Source of the DNA: Flavobacterium nitratireducens
GTDB taxonomy: Bacteria; Bacteroidota; Bacteroidia; Flavobacteriales; Flavobacteriaceae
DNA: 64,000 nucleotides
Direction: 5' to 3'
NCBI RefSeq assembly: GCF_029625335.1
Contig: NZ_CP121111.1
Coordinates: 372,001-436,000, forward strand
Made by a program: the position numbers and the translations under genes. Shown piece after piece: positions 20,222 to 29,714 of the stretch. Position 1 is the stretch's first letter; the number at the start of each line of letters is the position of its first letter. The notes below the pieces were generated by a model. That model saw only the letters and a program-made list of their open reading frames with translations. It did no database searches and was not told the origin of the DNA.

Positions 20222-20962
20222 TTATTTCAAATTCATCTGCAAAGCGTAGCAATTTTTGTCTTCTTTGGTAATACTAAAAACAATGCAGTCATCAGAAACA
20301 TTTTCATGAATCATTACTTTATCTCTTAGCGAAAGTTCTTTCATGAAATTCATTTCAAAACTTTTGACTTTTTGTTTCAGAATAATATTTTCATCAACCA
20401 AATCCATACACCATTCCAGGTATTTGACATTATTTACATGATTAACAATATCCAAGTCAGATAAAATGACCGTTTTGCTAAAAACTTCTTCTTTTTCAGG
20501 ATTAATGTCAATTTTAGAAAAACCTTCTTCTGTTGCACGTACATCTGGATATAATTCAAAATGGTCATGCGCTAAATTTAACAGTTCTGGACGACGTTTT
20601 TGAGTATTGAAAACAGCCCAAAATGTTTCACAACCCACCATTTTTTCACCATTTACATACATTTCTAAAGCACGAACCGAACGTGAATTTTCCAGGCTGT
20701 TAATCCATGTTTTAACGGTTACGGTATCTTTCCATTTTGGTAAAGCACTGATTTCAACACGCATTCGGCTCAAAACCCAGGCTTGGTCAAATTCCTGCAT
20801 ATCTGTAAAACTAATACCTCCAATTTCGGCATGCTCTGCAGCTGTAAGCTGCAAAAGATTACATAATTCGGTATATTTTAAGCTTCCAGAAGGCAAACAT
20901 TGCGTAAAATTGATTTCGTATTCTTTGCTGTATATTGAAGTAAAGTCAGATGAAACGGGCAT
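20222..20962 (-). CDS. Acyl-ACP thioesterase
   Basis: A 246-residue hot-dog-fold enzyme that releases fatty acids from acyl carrier protein in the cytoplasm. Two hot-dog repeats are visible: the first about residues 10-135 with the AEHAEIGGISF region, the second from about 150 with DIVNHVNNVKYLEWCMD. That segment contains the Asn-His pair used in plant and bacterial FatA/FatB-type thioesterases (PF01643). Length fits the bacterial family. It lies 20 bp downstream of miaA on the same strand, so the two are probably cotranscribed, and a terminator follows. Chain-length preference cannot be read from the sequence. Confidence 0.85.
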   Translation of the reverse strand: MPVSSDFTSIYSKEYEINFTQCLPSGSLKYTELCNLLQLTAAEHAEIGGISFTDMQEFDQAWVLSRMRVEISALPKWKDTVTVKTWINSLENSRSVRALEMYVNGEKMVGCETFWAVFNTQKRRPELLNLAHDHFELYPDVRATEEGFSKIDINPEKEEVFSKTVILSDLDIVNHVNNVKYLEWCMDLVDENIILKQKVKSFEMNFMKELSLRDKVMIHENVSDDCIVFSITKEDKNCYALQMNLK

Positions 20963-20982
20963 TGTAAATTATTTTTTTTAGT

Positions 20983-21909
20983 TTATGTTTTTTTCGAATA
21001 ACTTTCGATATAGCTAATTATTCGATTAATAGGCGTTTGGAAATCAAACCATTTGGTGTTTTCCTCACGTTTGAACCAAGTCAATTGGCGTTTGGCAAAA
21101 CGGCGTGTGTTTTTCTTTATTTCTTCAATAGCAAATTCTAAACTGAATTCTTTGTCAAAATAACTAAACAATTCCCTGTAACCTACCGTTTGGAGCGCAT
21201 TTAACTCTTTGTGAGGGTATAGTACTTGGGCCTCTTGAAGCAATCCTTCATTCATCATAATGCCCACCCGTTGATTGATACGGTTGTACATGATATTTCT
21301 ATCGGCTTCTAATCCAATGATAATAGGGGTGAAGCTTCTTTCATTTTTCTTTTGGTTTAAAAAAGAAGAATAAGGTTTTCCTGTGCCTACGCAAACTTCC
21401 ACAAATCGCATCATGCGTTGTGGATTGAGTAGGGTTTGTGGGTTTTCATTATTTATTTTTTCGAAATAATTAGGATCTCTTTTTTTGAGTTGCTCCTGTA
21501 AATAGTCAATTCCTAATTTTTCATAATTAGCATTTACTTCCTCACGTACATTCGATTCAATATCAGGAAAGTCATCAAAACCTTTTAAGACAGCATTTAC
21601 ATACAAACCTGAACCACCAACTAAAACTACATAATCGTTTGTTTTGAATAATTCTTCAATACAATTGATGGCTTCTTTTTCATAATCACCAACGGTATAA
21701 TTCTTAAAAATCGATTTATTTTGAATAAAATGATGTTTTGCTGCTGCTAATTCCTCAGGATTGGGAACAGCAGTACCGATAGTCATTTCCTTAAAAAACT
21801 GCCTGCTATCACAAGAAACAATATCGCATTTAAAGTGATTGGCAATTTGTATGCTCAAGGCTGTTTTTCCTATGGCTGTAGGGCCGACTATGGTGATTAA
21901 GTATTTCAT
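20983..21909 (-). CDS. miaA: tRNA dimethylallyltransferase
   Basis: Transfers the dimethylallyl group to the N6 of A37 in tRNAs that read codons starting with U. It has 308 residues, a usual length. The P-loop GPTAIGKTAL is at residues 8-17. The conserved SCDSRQFFKEMTIGTA follows near 33, GGSGLYVNAVLKG near 100, and the tRNA-contacting region near 160-175 (LLNPQRMMRFVEV). The C-terminal TRRFAKRQLTWFKRE motif is typical. It starts 29 bp downstream of the exonuclease/GIY-YIG gene and is followed closely by the thioesterase gene. Confidence 0.97.
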   Translation of the reverse strand: MKYLITIVGPTAIGKTALSIQIANHFKCDIVSCDSRQFFKEMTIGTAVPNPEELAAAKHHFIQNKSIFKNYTVGDYEKEAINCIEELFKTNDYVVLVGGSGLYVNAVLKGFDDFPDIESNVREEVNANYEKLGIDYLQEQLKKRDPNYFEKINNENPQTLLNPQRMMRFVEVCVGTGKPYSSFLNQKKNERSFTPIIIGLEADRNIMYNRINQRVGIMMNEGLLQEAQVLYPHKELNALQTVGYRELFSYFDKEFSLEFAIEEIKKNTRRFAKRQLTWFKREENTKWFDFQTPINRIISYIESYSKKT

Positions 21910-21938
21910 AAATTACTTTGCTTAACTTGTTTAAGAGC

Positions 21939-23300
21939 TTAAAAATGAATGATTTTTAATGCTTTCTTTTTTCTGATGTAAGCTTGGATAATACGTTGAA
22001 CATCTCTATTGTTTTCCATAGGAATAAGGATGTTTTTTAAAATATCAGGGTTTGTTATTTGGTAATTTAAATCAAAAAAAGCATAGCCTTTGAAAAGTCC
22101 ATTTTCAACTAATACAGCGCTTCTTTCATTTATATTTCGACCACGATCAATAATAATCATGTTTTTATTTTCAAAAGAAAGGCTTTTAATGCAGTTTTGA
22201 ACGCGTTCATTATAACTTTCTACAGGCTCTTGATTGATGCAGGCGCCTTTGCATTCTTTTAAATTGTATTGAAAACATTCTTTTTTGGAATCATAGAGAC
22301 CATTGATTTTTTGGCATAGTTCAAATTCCTCTGTTATTTTGTATAAAAATGATTTTCCTTCCTGTAGAGAAGCAAATGAGGTTATTTCCTTTTTTCGACC
22401 GTCTGTTTTCTGTAATTTAAAGATTAAGTAGCCGTTAGTATCTGATTCTAAATAAAGCGCATAGATAAAAATATTTTTACGCTGTGCTCGGTTAAGAATT
22501 GGTTTGTTGATTTTAATTTCTAAACTTTCTTTTAATAGCGCAATTAACTCACTTCCTGTTTCATCATAGTTTACGGTATAAACATCGTTTTGAATACGTT
22601 TGCTTTTTTTTGTAATTCCAGTAAAATGTTGGTTGATTCTTTTTTTGATGTTATTGCTTTTGCCAATGTATATGATTATACCATTTTGATTGTGTATGTA
22701 ATAGACTCCTATTTTAGAAGGTAAACTTTCAATAATATCTAGTAGTTTTGGCGCAATTCCTTTTTTAATTTCTGTTTTGATTAAACCAGTAATAATTGTT
22801 TTTTCAAGGTCTTTTTCCAATAGCATTTTGAATAACTTAACCGTTGCCATGGCGTCGCCACTAGCACGATGCCTGTCGGCCATTGGAATACCCAAAGCAC
22901 GAACTAACTTTCCTAAACTGTGAGAAGTTTGATCTGGTAGTAATTTCTTTGACAACTCTACAGTACAAAGTGTTTTAGAATTGAAATCATAACCCAAACG
23001 ACGGAACTCTGTTCGAAGGATGCGGTAATCAAAATCAGCATTATGGGCTACCAAAATACAATCAGTAGTGATTTCAATGATACGCTTAGCTACTTCATAA
23101 AATTTAGGAGCCGAGCGCAACATTGCATTGTTAATTCCAGTCAATTTTACCACAAAAGGCTGAATAGGAATTTCAGGGTTGACCAAACTGATAAATTGAT
23201 CCACTATTTGATGGCCATCAAACTTATAAATAGCAATTTCGGTAATGCCTTCTTCATTATACTGACCTCCTGTGGTTTCTATGTCTAATATTGCGTACAA
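21939..23300 (-). CDS. DEDDh exonuclease fused to a GIY-YIG (UvrC-like) nuclease
   Basis: A 453-residue protein with two nuclease modules. Residues about 1-165 form a DNA polymerase III epsilon-type 3'-5' exonuclease: DIETTG carries Asp6 and Glu8, HNADFD the next Asp, and DRHRASGDA the His and last Asp. Residues about 195-275 form a GIY-YIG domain (GVYYIHNQNGIIIYIGKS), followed by a C-terminal region with a CKGACINQEP cysteine motif like UvrC/Cho proteins. The start is TTG; it is forced because the exonuclease core begins at residue 2. Similar fusions are known in Bacteroidota and Actinobacteria. A repair or proofreading role is inferred, and the protein is not the main polymerase epsilon subunit. 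Confidence 0.88.
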   Translation of the reverse strand: MYAILDIETTGGQYNEEGITEIAIYKFDGHQIVDQFISLVNPEIPIQPFVVKLTGINNAMLRSAPKFYEVAKRIIEITTDCILVAHNADFDYRILRTEFRRLGYDFNSKTLCTVELSKKLLPDQTSHSLGKLVRALGIPMADRHRASGDAMATVKLFKMLLEKDLEKTIITGLIKTEIKKGIAPKLLDIIESLPSKIGVYYIHNQNGIIIYIGKSNNIKKRINQHFTGITKKSKRIQNDVYTVNYDETGSELIALLKESLEIKINKPILNRAQRKNIFIYALYLESDTNGYLIFKLQKTDGRKKEITSFASLQEGKSFLYKITEEFELCQKINGLYDSKKECFQYNLKECKGACINQEPVESYNERVQNCIKSLSFENKNMIIIDRGRNINERSAVLVENGLFKGYAFFDLNYQITNPDILKNILIPMENNRDVQRIIQAYIRKKKALKIIHF

Positions 23301-23323
23301 AATAAGTATTCCGTTTTAAGTGT

Positions 23324-23382
23324 CATTGCGAGGAACGAAGCAATCTCATTAAGCTAGTTAAATGACTTTGTTCCTTGTAATG
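23324..23382. repeat. Palindromic intergenic repeat (CATTGCGAGGAACGAAG type)
   Basis: The arms 23324-23340 and 23366-23382 are 17-nt inverted copies. The only three differences are G/A changes that stay paired as G-U in plus-strand RNA. The left arm belongs to a sequence type (TGTCATTGCGAGGAACGAAG, then CAATCTC) that recurs between genes in many bacteria. It fills the gap between the yggS-like gene end and the exonuclease gene start and could also act as a terminator. Confidence 0.7.
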
Positions 23383-23394
23383 TCGAGTTCGTGT

Positions 23395-24060
23395 TTATCT
23401 TCCTCCAAAAATACTGCTTCCTACTCTAATCATGTTGCTGCCACAATCAATGGCAACTTTATAATCTCCAGACATTCCCATGGACAAAGTTAGGAGTTGG
23501 ATGTTAGAAGTTGGAAGTTGGTTTAACATATCAAAAATAGTTTTTAAATGAGTAAATTCTTTTTTGATTTGCTCCTGATTATCAGTAAAAGTAGCCATTC
23601 CCATTAAACCTACCACTCGAATGTTTTGTAATTCTTCTTTGTTGTTCTGAACAAAATCCAGAAAATCGTTTAATTCTTTTTCATCAAGTCCAAATTTTGT
23701 TTCTTCTTCAGCAATGTGCATTTGAAGTAAACAATCAATTACACGGTTATTTTTTTGAGCCTGTTTGTTGATTTCTTGTAATAATTTCAGACTGTCTACT
23801 CCGTGAATCAAACTCACAAAGGGAGCCATGAATTTAACTTTATTGGTTTGAACGTGACCAATCATGTGCCATTGAATGTCTTTTGGCATTTGTTCCCATT
23901 TTTCAGTCATTTCCTGAATTTTGTTTTCGCCAAAAATCCGTTGTCCCGCTTCATAAGCCTGCATTAAATCAGAAACTGGTTTGGTTTTAGAAACCGCTAC
24001 CAGAGTTACATTTTTGGGTAATGTGGATTTTATATTTTCTAAATTTGATTGTATCGACAT
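23395..24060 (-). CDS. YggS/PLPBP-family pyridoxal phosphate-binding protein
   Basis: A 221-residue single-domain TIM-barrel protein of the YggS/PROSC family, which binds pyridoxal 5'-phosphate and helps keep PLP and amino-acid pools balanced; no catalytic reaction is established. The PLP lysine lies in VAVSKTKP near residue 25. Other family segments are FGENKIQEM near 45, WHMIGHVQTNKVKF near 68, LLTLSMGMSGDY near 192 (phosphate binding) and VRVGSSIFGGR at the C-terminus. ATG 24060 is preferred to a TTG 6 bp upstream. It is 27 bp downstream of the dehydrogenase gene on the same strand. Confidence 0.92.
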   Translation of the reverse strand: MSIQSNLENIKSTLPKNVTLVAVSKTKPVSDLMQAYEAGQRIFGENKIQEMTEKWEQMPKDIQWHMIGHVQTNKVKFMAPFVSLIHGVDSLKLLQEINKQAQKNNRVIDCLLQMHIAEEETKFGLDEKELNDFLDFVQNNKEELQNIRVVGLMGMATFTDNQEQIKKEFTHLKTIFDMLNQLPTSNIQLLTLSMGMSGDYKVAIDCGSNMIRVGSSIFGGR

Positions 24061-24087
24061 GTTCAATTTTTTATTTAACTAATTCAA

Positions 24088-24975
24088 TTAAAGAAACTGT
24101 TTAGCAACCTTTTCTGCTTTTTTACTTTCGCTATAATCGTAAAATCCTTCTCCCGATTTTACGCCTAGTTTTTTGGCATTCACCATATTGACTAAAAGGG
24201 GACAAGGAGCGTATTTAGGGTTTTTAAAACCATTATATAATACATTCATAATCGAAAGACAAACGTCCAATCCTATGAAATCAGCAAGTTGTAAAGGCCC
24301 CATTGGATGCGCCATTCCCAATTTCATTACATTGTCGATTTCGCTTACACCGGCCACTTTGTTGTATAGCGTTTCAATAGCTTCGTTAATCATGGGCATT
24401 AAAATTCTATTGGCAACAAATCCTGGATAATCATGAGCTTCAACTGGAGTTTTGCCTAATTTTACAGATAAATCCATGATGAACTTTGTTACTTCGTTGC
24501 TGGTGTTATAACCACGAATAACTTCGACCAAAGGCATTATTGGTACTGGATTCATAAAATGCATTCCAATGACACGTTCAGGATGCGCCACAGTAGCAGC
24601 AATTTGTGTAATGGAAATAGAAGAAGTGTTTGTTGCAAAAACAGTGTTGTGCGAACAGTATTCGTTCAGCTTTCTAAAGATTCTAAGTTTTAAATCAAGA
24701 TTTTCGGTAGCAGCTTCAATGACTAAATCAGCTCCTACAACGCCATCTTCAATGTCGGTATAGCAAATAATATTTGAAAGGGTTTTTATTTTATCTTCGG
24801 CAGTAATGCTTCCTTTGTTTTGCATTCTGTCCAAATTGGTAAAAATAGTATTCATTCCTTTTTCTAAAGCTTCTTCGGAAATGTCAATTAATTTTACCGT
24901 AAAACCGTTTTGAGCAAAAGTATGAGCAATTCCGTTGCCCATTGTTCCTGCACCTATTACTGCTACTATTTTCAT
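24088..24975 (-). CDS. 3-hydroxyacyl-CoA (3-hydroxybutyryl-CoA) dehydrogenase
   Basis: An NAD-dependent enzyme interconverting 3-hydroxyacyl-CoA and 3-oxoacyl-CoA, in beta-oxidation or butyrate-type metabolism. The 295-residue single-function form lacks a hydratase domain. The Rossmann motif GAGTMGNGIAHTFAQNG is at residues 7-23. The catalytic His is in GMHFMNPVPIMPLVEVI near 140, and the C-terminal dimerisation domain starts at YPGFVANRILMPMINEA. Which chain length it prefers is not visible. It sits in a minus-strand run with the Gfo/Idh gene (87 bp upstream) and the YggS-like gene (27 bp downstream). Confidence 0.92.
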   Translation of the reverse strand: MKIVAVIGAGTMGNGIAHTFAQNGFTVKLIDISEEALEKGMNTIFTNLDRMQNKGSITAEDKIKTLSNIICYTDIEDGVVGADLVIEAATENLDLKLRIFRKLNEYCSHNTVFATNTSSISITQIAATVAHPERVIGMHFMNPVPIMPLVEVIRGYNTSNEVTKFIMDLSVKLGKTPVEAHDYPGFVANRILMPMINEAIETLYNKVAGVSEIDNVMKLGMAHPMGPLQLADFIGLDVCLSIMNVLYNGFKNPKYAPCPLLVNMVNAKKLGVKSGEGFYDYSESKKAEKVAKQFL

Positions 24976-25062
24976 TCTCTAAATTTATTAAATTTAAAAA
25001 GTTTAAGGTTTAGAGTTATTAATAACAACTTTAAACCTTAAACTTTGAACTTGTTTTTTGAA

Positions 25063-26028
25063 TTATTTCTTAAAACAAGCTATAATTTGATGCGCTACTC
25101 TTAAAGCATCGGTAGCTTGATCCAGTGTTACAATTGGTGTTGTATCGTTGTTAATGGCATCTGCAAATGTTTCTAATTCGTCTAAGATGGCATTGTTTTG
25201 CTGTACATCTGGATTTGAAAAATAGATTTGTTTTTTCACTCCTTCTGCATTTTGCAAAATCATATCAAAATCTCCCGGAACTTCAGGAGCGTCTTTCATT
25301 TTTACTACTTCACATTTCTTTTCTAAAAAATCAACTGATATGTAAGCATCTTTTTGAAAAAAACGGGTTTTGCGCATGTTTTTCATCGAAATTCGGCTGG
25401 CTGTCAAGTTGGCAACACATCCATTTTCAAATTCGATTCGGGCATTAGCAATATCCGGAGTTTCACTAATAACAGAAACGCCACTAGCACTAATGTTTTT
25501 TACTTTTGATTTTACCACACTCAAAATAACATCAATATCATGAATCATTAAATCCAAAACCACTGGAACATCGGTACCTCGAGGATTGAATTCAGCCAAA
25601 CGGTGTGTTTCAATAAACATTGGGCTTTCAATCATGTTTTTAGTAGCTATAAAGGCTGGATTAAAACGTTCTACGTGACCAACTTGCCCTTTAACATTGT
25701 ACTCTTTAGCCAAAGCGATAATTTCTTCTGCTTCTTCAATAGTATTAGCGATTGGTTTTTCAATAAAAACGTGTTTCCCTGATTTTATGGCAGTTCTTGC
25801 ACATTTATAGTGGGAAAGGGTAGGAGTTACAATATCAATTACGTCTACGGCATGAATTAATTTAGCAATGGTATTAAAGTTAGTATATCCAAATTCTTTA
25901 GCAATTTTTTGAGCGTACTCTTGATTTTCATCATAAAAACCAACCAATTCGTATTTTTCAGACTGTTGTAATAAACGCAAATGAATTTTTCCAAGATGAC
26001 CAGCACCTAAAACTCCTACTTTTAGCAT
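25063..26028 (-). CDS. Gfo/Idh/MocA-family NAD(P)-dependent oxidoreductase
   Basis: A 321-residue oxidoreductase. The N-terminal Rossmann domain starts GVLGAGHLGKIHLRLL. The EKPIANTIEEAEEII segment near residue 93 contains the family's EKP motif. The C-terminal alpha/beta domain follows, with HDIDVILSVV near 160-180. Members act on sugars, inositols, biliverdin or similar substrates; nothing here fixes which. It is divergent from pcm across a 123-bp AT-rich gap. The start ATG is well placed right before the Rossmann strand. Confidence 0.85.
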   Translation of the reverse strand: MLKVGVLGAGHLGKIHLRLLQQSEKYELVGFYDENQEYAQKIAKEFGYTNFNTIAKLIHAVDVIDIVTPTLSHYKCARTAIKSGKHVFIEKPIANTIEEAEEIIALAKEYNVKGQVGHVERFNPAFIATKNMIESPMFIETHRLAEFNPRGTDVPVVLDLMIHDIDVILSVVKSKVKNISASGVSVISETPDIANARIEFENGCVANLTASRISMKNMRKTRFFQKDAYISVDFLEKKCEVVKMKDAPEVPGDFDMILQNAEGVKKQIYFSNPDVQQNNAILDELETFADAINNDTTPIVTLDQATDALRVAHQIIACFKK

Positions 26029-26151
26029 GATAATGTATTTTTAACAAAAGTAGGAAATTCAAATTGAAAAAATAGTATAATTGATTTGGATTTTGGATTT
26101 TGCTTTTTGGAATTTTTACTGTTATTTTTACAAAAAAATAAACCCTAAACA

Positions 26152-26793
26152 TTGAAAGATACTGCCAAACATCAAGGACTTCGCAATCAATTAGTAAGCA
26201 CTTTGCAACAAAAAGGGATTACTGATCTAGCAGTGCTTGATGCGATTAAAAAAATTCCAAGACATCTGTTTTTAAACTCCAGTTTTGAAGATTATGCCTA
26301 TCAAGATAAGGCATTTCCTATTGGAGCAGGACAAACAATTTCCCAGCCTTATACTGTTGCTTTTCAATCGCAGTTATTAGAAGTGAAAAAAGATCATAAA
26401 GTATTGGAAATTGGTACAGGATCTGGTTATCAAACAGCAGTATTGTGCAAAATGGGGGCTAAAGTTTACAGTGTAGAAAGGCAGAATGAATTGTTCAAAC
26501 AAACCTCGGTTTTGTTGCCAAAATTAGGAATCCGACCGAAGCATCTTACTTTTGGAGATGGTTATAAAGGCTTACCAACTTATGCGCCTTTTGATAGCAT
26601 TATTGTAACTGCTGGCGCACCGGTTATTCCACAACCTTTAATGGCGCAGTTGAAAATAGGAGGAAGATTAGTAATTCCATTAGGTGAAGAAGTACAAATT
26701 ATGACCTTACTTATTCGTAAAAACGAAACCCAATTCGAAAAACATGAATTGGGCGAGTTTCGTTTTGTACCTTTATTAGAAGATAAAAATTGA
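26152..26793 (+). CDS. pcm: Protein-L-isoaspartate O-methyltransferase
   Basis: Uses S-adenosylmethionine to methylate isoaspartyl residues in damaged proteins so that they can be repaired. It has 213 residues, normal for the family. The motif I glycine-rich loop VLEIGTGSGYQTAV is near residue 83. The upstream family segments IPRHLFLNSSFEDYAYQD and AFPIGAGQTISQPYTVA are present, and DSIIVTAGAP (motif II/III region) lies near 150. The start is TTG; no ATG or GTG lies near the expected N-terminus. The stop is 1 bp from the end of the convergent serine deaminase gene. Confidence 0.94.
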   Translation: MKDTAKHQGLRNQLVSTLQQKGITDLAVLDAIKKIPRHLFLNSSFEDYAYQDKAFPIGAGQTISQPYTVAFQSQLLEVKKDHKVLEIGTGSGYQTAVLCKMGAKVYSVERQNELFKQTSVLLPKLGIRPKHLTFGDGYKGLPTYAPFDSIIVTAGAPVIPQPLMAQLKIGGRLVIPLGEEVQIMTLLIRKNETQFEKHELGEFRFVPLLEDKN

Positions 26794-26794
26794 T

Positions 26795-28222
26795 TTAACA
26801 GTCGGATAAACTTACTGCAACTGCTAATCCTCCCTCTGAAGTTTCTTTGTATTTATGGTTCATGTCCTTAGCGGTTTCCCACATGGTTTTGATTACTTTA
26901 TCTAAAGGAACTTTTGTGTTTTTGGGGTCGGTTCCTAAGGCTAATTCAGCGGCATTAATCGCTTTAATTGCGCCCATTGTATTTCTTTCAATACAAGGAA
27001 TTTGAACTAATCCACCAATAGGATCACAGGTTAATCCCAAATGATGTTCCATAGCAATTTCGGCAGCAATTAAAACTTGCTCCGGAGTTCCGCCCATTAA
27101 TTCGCATAGTGCTGCGGCTGCCATTGATGATGAAACACCAATTTCGGCTTGACATCCACCCATTGCAGCAGAAATAGTTGAACCTTGCTTAAAAACACTG
27201 CCAATTTCGCTGGCTACCAATAAAAATTGTTTGATTTCGTTTTCGCCTGCTTGATGATTTTCGATGACCATGTAATACATTAAAACAGCTGGAATTACCC
27301 CCGCACTTCCGTTAGTAGGAGCGGTAACCACTCTTCCCAGTGAAGCGTTGACTTCGTTTACAGCTAATGCAAAACAACTTACCCATTGTAATATTTGTCT
27401 AAATTTAACTTCGGTCAAACGAATTTGTTCGAGCCAACTTTGAGGAGCATCGTATTGTGATAAATCAGAAAGGTTTTTGTGCATGTCAAATGCTCGTCTT
27501 CTTACATTAAGTCCTCCAGGTAAAATTCCTTCTGAATGGCATCCAATATACATGCATTCAAGCATGGTGTCCCAAATTCGCATTAAGCCATTATGTAAAT
27601 CTTCTTCTGAATGCATTGACTTTTCATTTTCGTATACAATTTCAGATATTTTTTTATTCTCGGCTTGGCAATGTTTTAATAATTGGTCAGCATTATCAAT
27701 TGGATAAGGGAAAGCGCATTTGAGTTCTAATTTGTTTTTTGCTTCTTCACGTTCTTCATTTACCACAAAACCACCACCAATTGAGTAATAGGTATTACTG
27801 TATGTTTCATCATTTTTAGTAGTAATCGATAGGGTCATTCCGTTGGCATGAAATGGCAAAAACTGCTTGTTAAAAATAATAGCTTTGAAAGGATCAAAAG
27901 GAATTGTTATTTCATTTCCTAAATTGATGTTCTTTTCTTGTTGAATCTTTTCGATTATTGTGTTTATGTTTTGTACAGGAATATATTCGGGGTCTTGTCC
28001 GCTGAGTCCTAACATAATCGCTAAATCAGTAGCGTGACCTTTACCGGTAAGGGAAAGTGAACCATAAAGATTAACTTCAATTGTTGCAACTGTATGTAGA
28101 AGTCCTTGCTCTCGTACTTCTTTTAAAAATCTTTCAGCAGCACGCCACGGACCTAAGGTATGGGAACTTGAAGGGCCAATACCTATTTTAAGCATATCAA
28201 AAACTGAAATACATTCTTCCAT
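26795..28222 (-). CDS. sdaA: L-serine ammonia-lyase (iron-sulfur type, single chain)
   Basis: Deaminates L-serine to pyruvate and ammonia with an oxygen-sensitive [4Fe-4S] cluster. The 475-residue one-chain form joins the beta and alpha parts that are separate in Bacillus. The N-terminal [19 protein letters not shown] near residue 12 and the C-terminal [14 protein letters not shown] near 300 are family signatures. Candidate cluster cysteines lie in [16 protein letters not shown] and IPCIERN. The enzyme lets serine serve as a carbon source; no dedicated transporter is adjacent. It ends 1 bp from pcm, with no room for a separate terminator. Confidence 0.95.
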   Translation of the reverse strand: MEECISVFDMLKIGIGPSSSHTLGPWRAAERFLKEVREQGLLHTVATIEVNLYGSLSLTGKGHATDLAIMLGLSGQDPEYIPVQNINTIIEKIQQEKNINLGNEITIPFDPFKAIIFNKQFLPFHANGMTLSITTKNDETYSNTYYSIGGGFVVNEEREEAKNKLELKCAFPYPIDNADQLLKHCQAENKKISEIVYENEKSMHSEEDLHNGLMRIWDTMLECMYIGCHSEGILPGGLNVRRRAFDMHKNLSDLSQYDAPQSWLEQIRLTEVKFRQILQWVSCFALAVNEVNASLGRVVTAPTNGSAGVIPAVLMYYMVIENHQAGENEIKQFLLVASEIGSVFKQGSTISAAMGGCQAEIGVSSSMAAAALCELMGGTPEQVLIAAEIAMEHHLGLTCDPIGGLVQIPCIERNTMGAIKAINAAELALGTDPKNTKVPLDKVIKTMWETAKDMNHKYKETSEGGLAVAVSLSDC

Positions 28223-28305
28223 AATACAAAACTTTTTTTGGGGTTATTCGAAATAGATTCTTAGGATTCATCTGATTTGTATAAAGAAGTTTCGGGTGAT
28301 TTTAA

Positions 28306-28764
28306 TCAATTATACGATTTCTTGATTCGATCTAAATCCCTTTTAGTATCCTGTTCTTTTAAAGATTCTCGTTTGTCGTAATTTTTCTTACCCTTACAAA
28401 GTCCAATTTCTAGTTTAGCAATTCCTTTTTCGCTTGTAAATAATCGAAGAGGTATGATTGTTAAACCTTTAGCTTGTACACTTCGGGCAAGATTTTTTAA
28501 TTCGCGTCTGTTCAAAAGCAATTTTCGTTCACTTCTGGATTTATGATTAAATTGATTTCCAAAAGCGTATTCTTCAATATAGGTGTTAATTGCGAAAAGT
28601 TCGTTTTTTTCATTAAATTCACAGAAGCTTTCAGTAATATTCGCTTTTCCTAATCGGATGGATTTGATTTCAGTTCCCGCCAGTACAATTCCAGCAGTAT
28701 ATTTTTCGATTATCTCGTAATCAAATCGCGCTCTCTTGTTGAGTATGTTGACTGTCTTTAGCAT
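28306..28764 (-). CDS. smpB: SsrA (tmRNA)-binding protein
   Basis: Binds tmRNA and brings it to stalled ribosomes for trans-translation. It has 152 residues, normal length. The N-terminal NKRARFDYEI then AGIVLAGTEIKSIR segment is the family signature, forming an OB-fold barrel. The basic C-terminal tail (KKNYDKRESLKEQDTKRDL) folds into the decoding centre in characterised proteins. The tmRNA gene itself is not in this window as far as I can see. It is divergent from the VF530-family gene. Confidence 0.96.
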   Translation of the reverse strand: MLKTVNILNKRARFDYEIIEKYTAGIVLAGTEIKSIRLGKANITESFCEFNEKNELFAINTYIEEYAFGNQFNHKSRSERKLLLNRRELKNLARSVQAKGLTIIPLRLFTSEKGIAKLEIGLCKGKKNYDKRESLKEQDTKRDLDRIKKSYN

Positions 28765-28833
28765 AGTTACAAATGTAGAAACAATTAGTAAAAAACCACA
28801 ATTTTTAAACGAATTTGAATTATTTTTGCATTT

Positions 28834-29064
28834 ATGGAAAAACCAATATCAAATGATCCGCTTCATGGTGTAACTTTAAAAGTTATAGTAGAAAAATTAG
28901 TTGATTTTTACGGATTTGACACTTTAGGCGAATTAATAAAAATCAAATGTTTTAATGATAATCCAAGTATTAAATCGAGTTTGACTTTTTTAAGAAAAAC
29001 CGATTGGGCAAGAAAAAAAGTCGAAGAATTGTATGTTAAATCTTTGCCGAAGTTGCATAAATAA
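28834..29064 (+). CDS. VF530-family (DUF2132) small DNA-binding protein
   Basis: A 76-residue protein matching the VF530 family, including [20 protein letters not shown] near the start, [18 protein letters not shown] in the middle and [10 protein letters not shown] near the end. Members are small helical proteins described as double-stranded DNA binders; no wider role is known to me. It starts 70 bp from the divergent smpB start and ends 6 bp from the convergent DUF3575-like gene. Confidence 0.85.
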   Translation: MEKPISNDPLHGVTLKVIVEKLVDFYGFDTLGELIKIKCFNDNPSIKSSLTFLRKTDWARKKVEELYVKSLPKLHK

Positions 29065-29070
29065 TTTTGG

Positions 29071-29628
29071 TTATAGTTGATATGAAATCATGATACCACC
29101 TCTGTATGGGAGCCATTCACCACTTTTATTATAATGCGTAGCGGTTTCATATCTTCCTGGTGTTCCGTCCAGATAATATCCTTTATAGAATCCTTGATGC
29201 CAACCACCACCAACGAAAGCATCGATAGTAAATTTATCGTTTATTTTTTTTTGATAGCCTACAGTTGCTCCTATGTGATAGCCTAAACCTTTCTCATATT
29301 GATTTGTTCCCCAATAGTTCCATTTTTGTAGTTTGTAAATATCTGGTCCGGCATGAAAACCAGCGTATATTCCACGGTATTTTTCTTTAAAATGGTAGCG
29401 GTATTCGGGGGTTAGCATTATAGCTTGCATTGGTTTGCCATCAAATGATTTCCATAAAGAAGCAAGAATATCTATATTTAATGTCGATTTGGATCCAATA
29501 CTTGTTTCAATTCCTATTTGGGGAACACCTACCAAAGCGGTTATTCCATTAACTTTTAAATGTGTTTGTGCAGAAGTTATGATTGATATAAATTGTATCA
29601 ATAATGATAAATTTATTTTGTGTTTCAT
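29071..29628 (-). CDS. DUF3575-like outer-membrane-type protein
   Basis: A 185-residue protein with a signal-like N-terminus (hydrophobic stretch ending ITSAQ) followed by alternating aromatic and polar strands typical of a small outer-membrane beta-barrel. Segments such as YRYHFKEKYRGIYAGFHAG and GYHIGATVGYQKKINDK match my memory of DUF3575. The C-terminus ends in a barrel-like GGIMISYQL. It appears to be a single gene with no operon partner. Function unknown. Confidence 0.65.
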   Translation of the reverse strand: MKHKINLSLLIQFISIITSAQTHLKVNGITALVGVPQIGIETSIGSKSTLNIDILASLWKSFDGKPMQAIMLTPEYRYHFKEKYRGIYAGFHAGPDIYKLQKWNYWGTNQYEKGLGYHIGATVGYQKKINDKFTIDAFVGGGWHQGFYKGYYLDGTPGRYETATHYNKSGEWLPYRGGIMISYQL

Positions 29629-29714
29629 TTTTTATTTTTTTGACATCATTACTAATGCCGTACCTTTAAATTATACTAATACATTTTATAAGTTAAAAAT
29701 ACTCATAACAGTTT

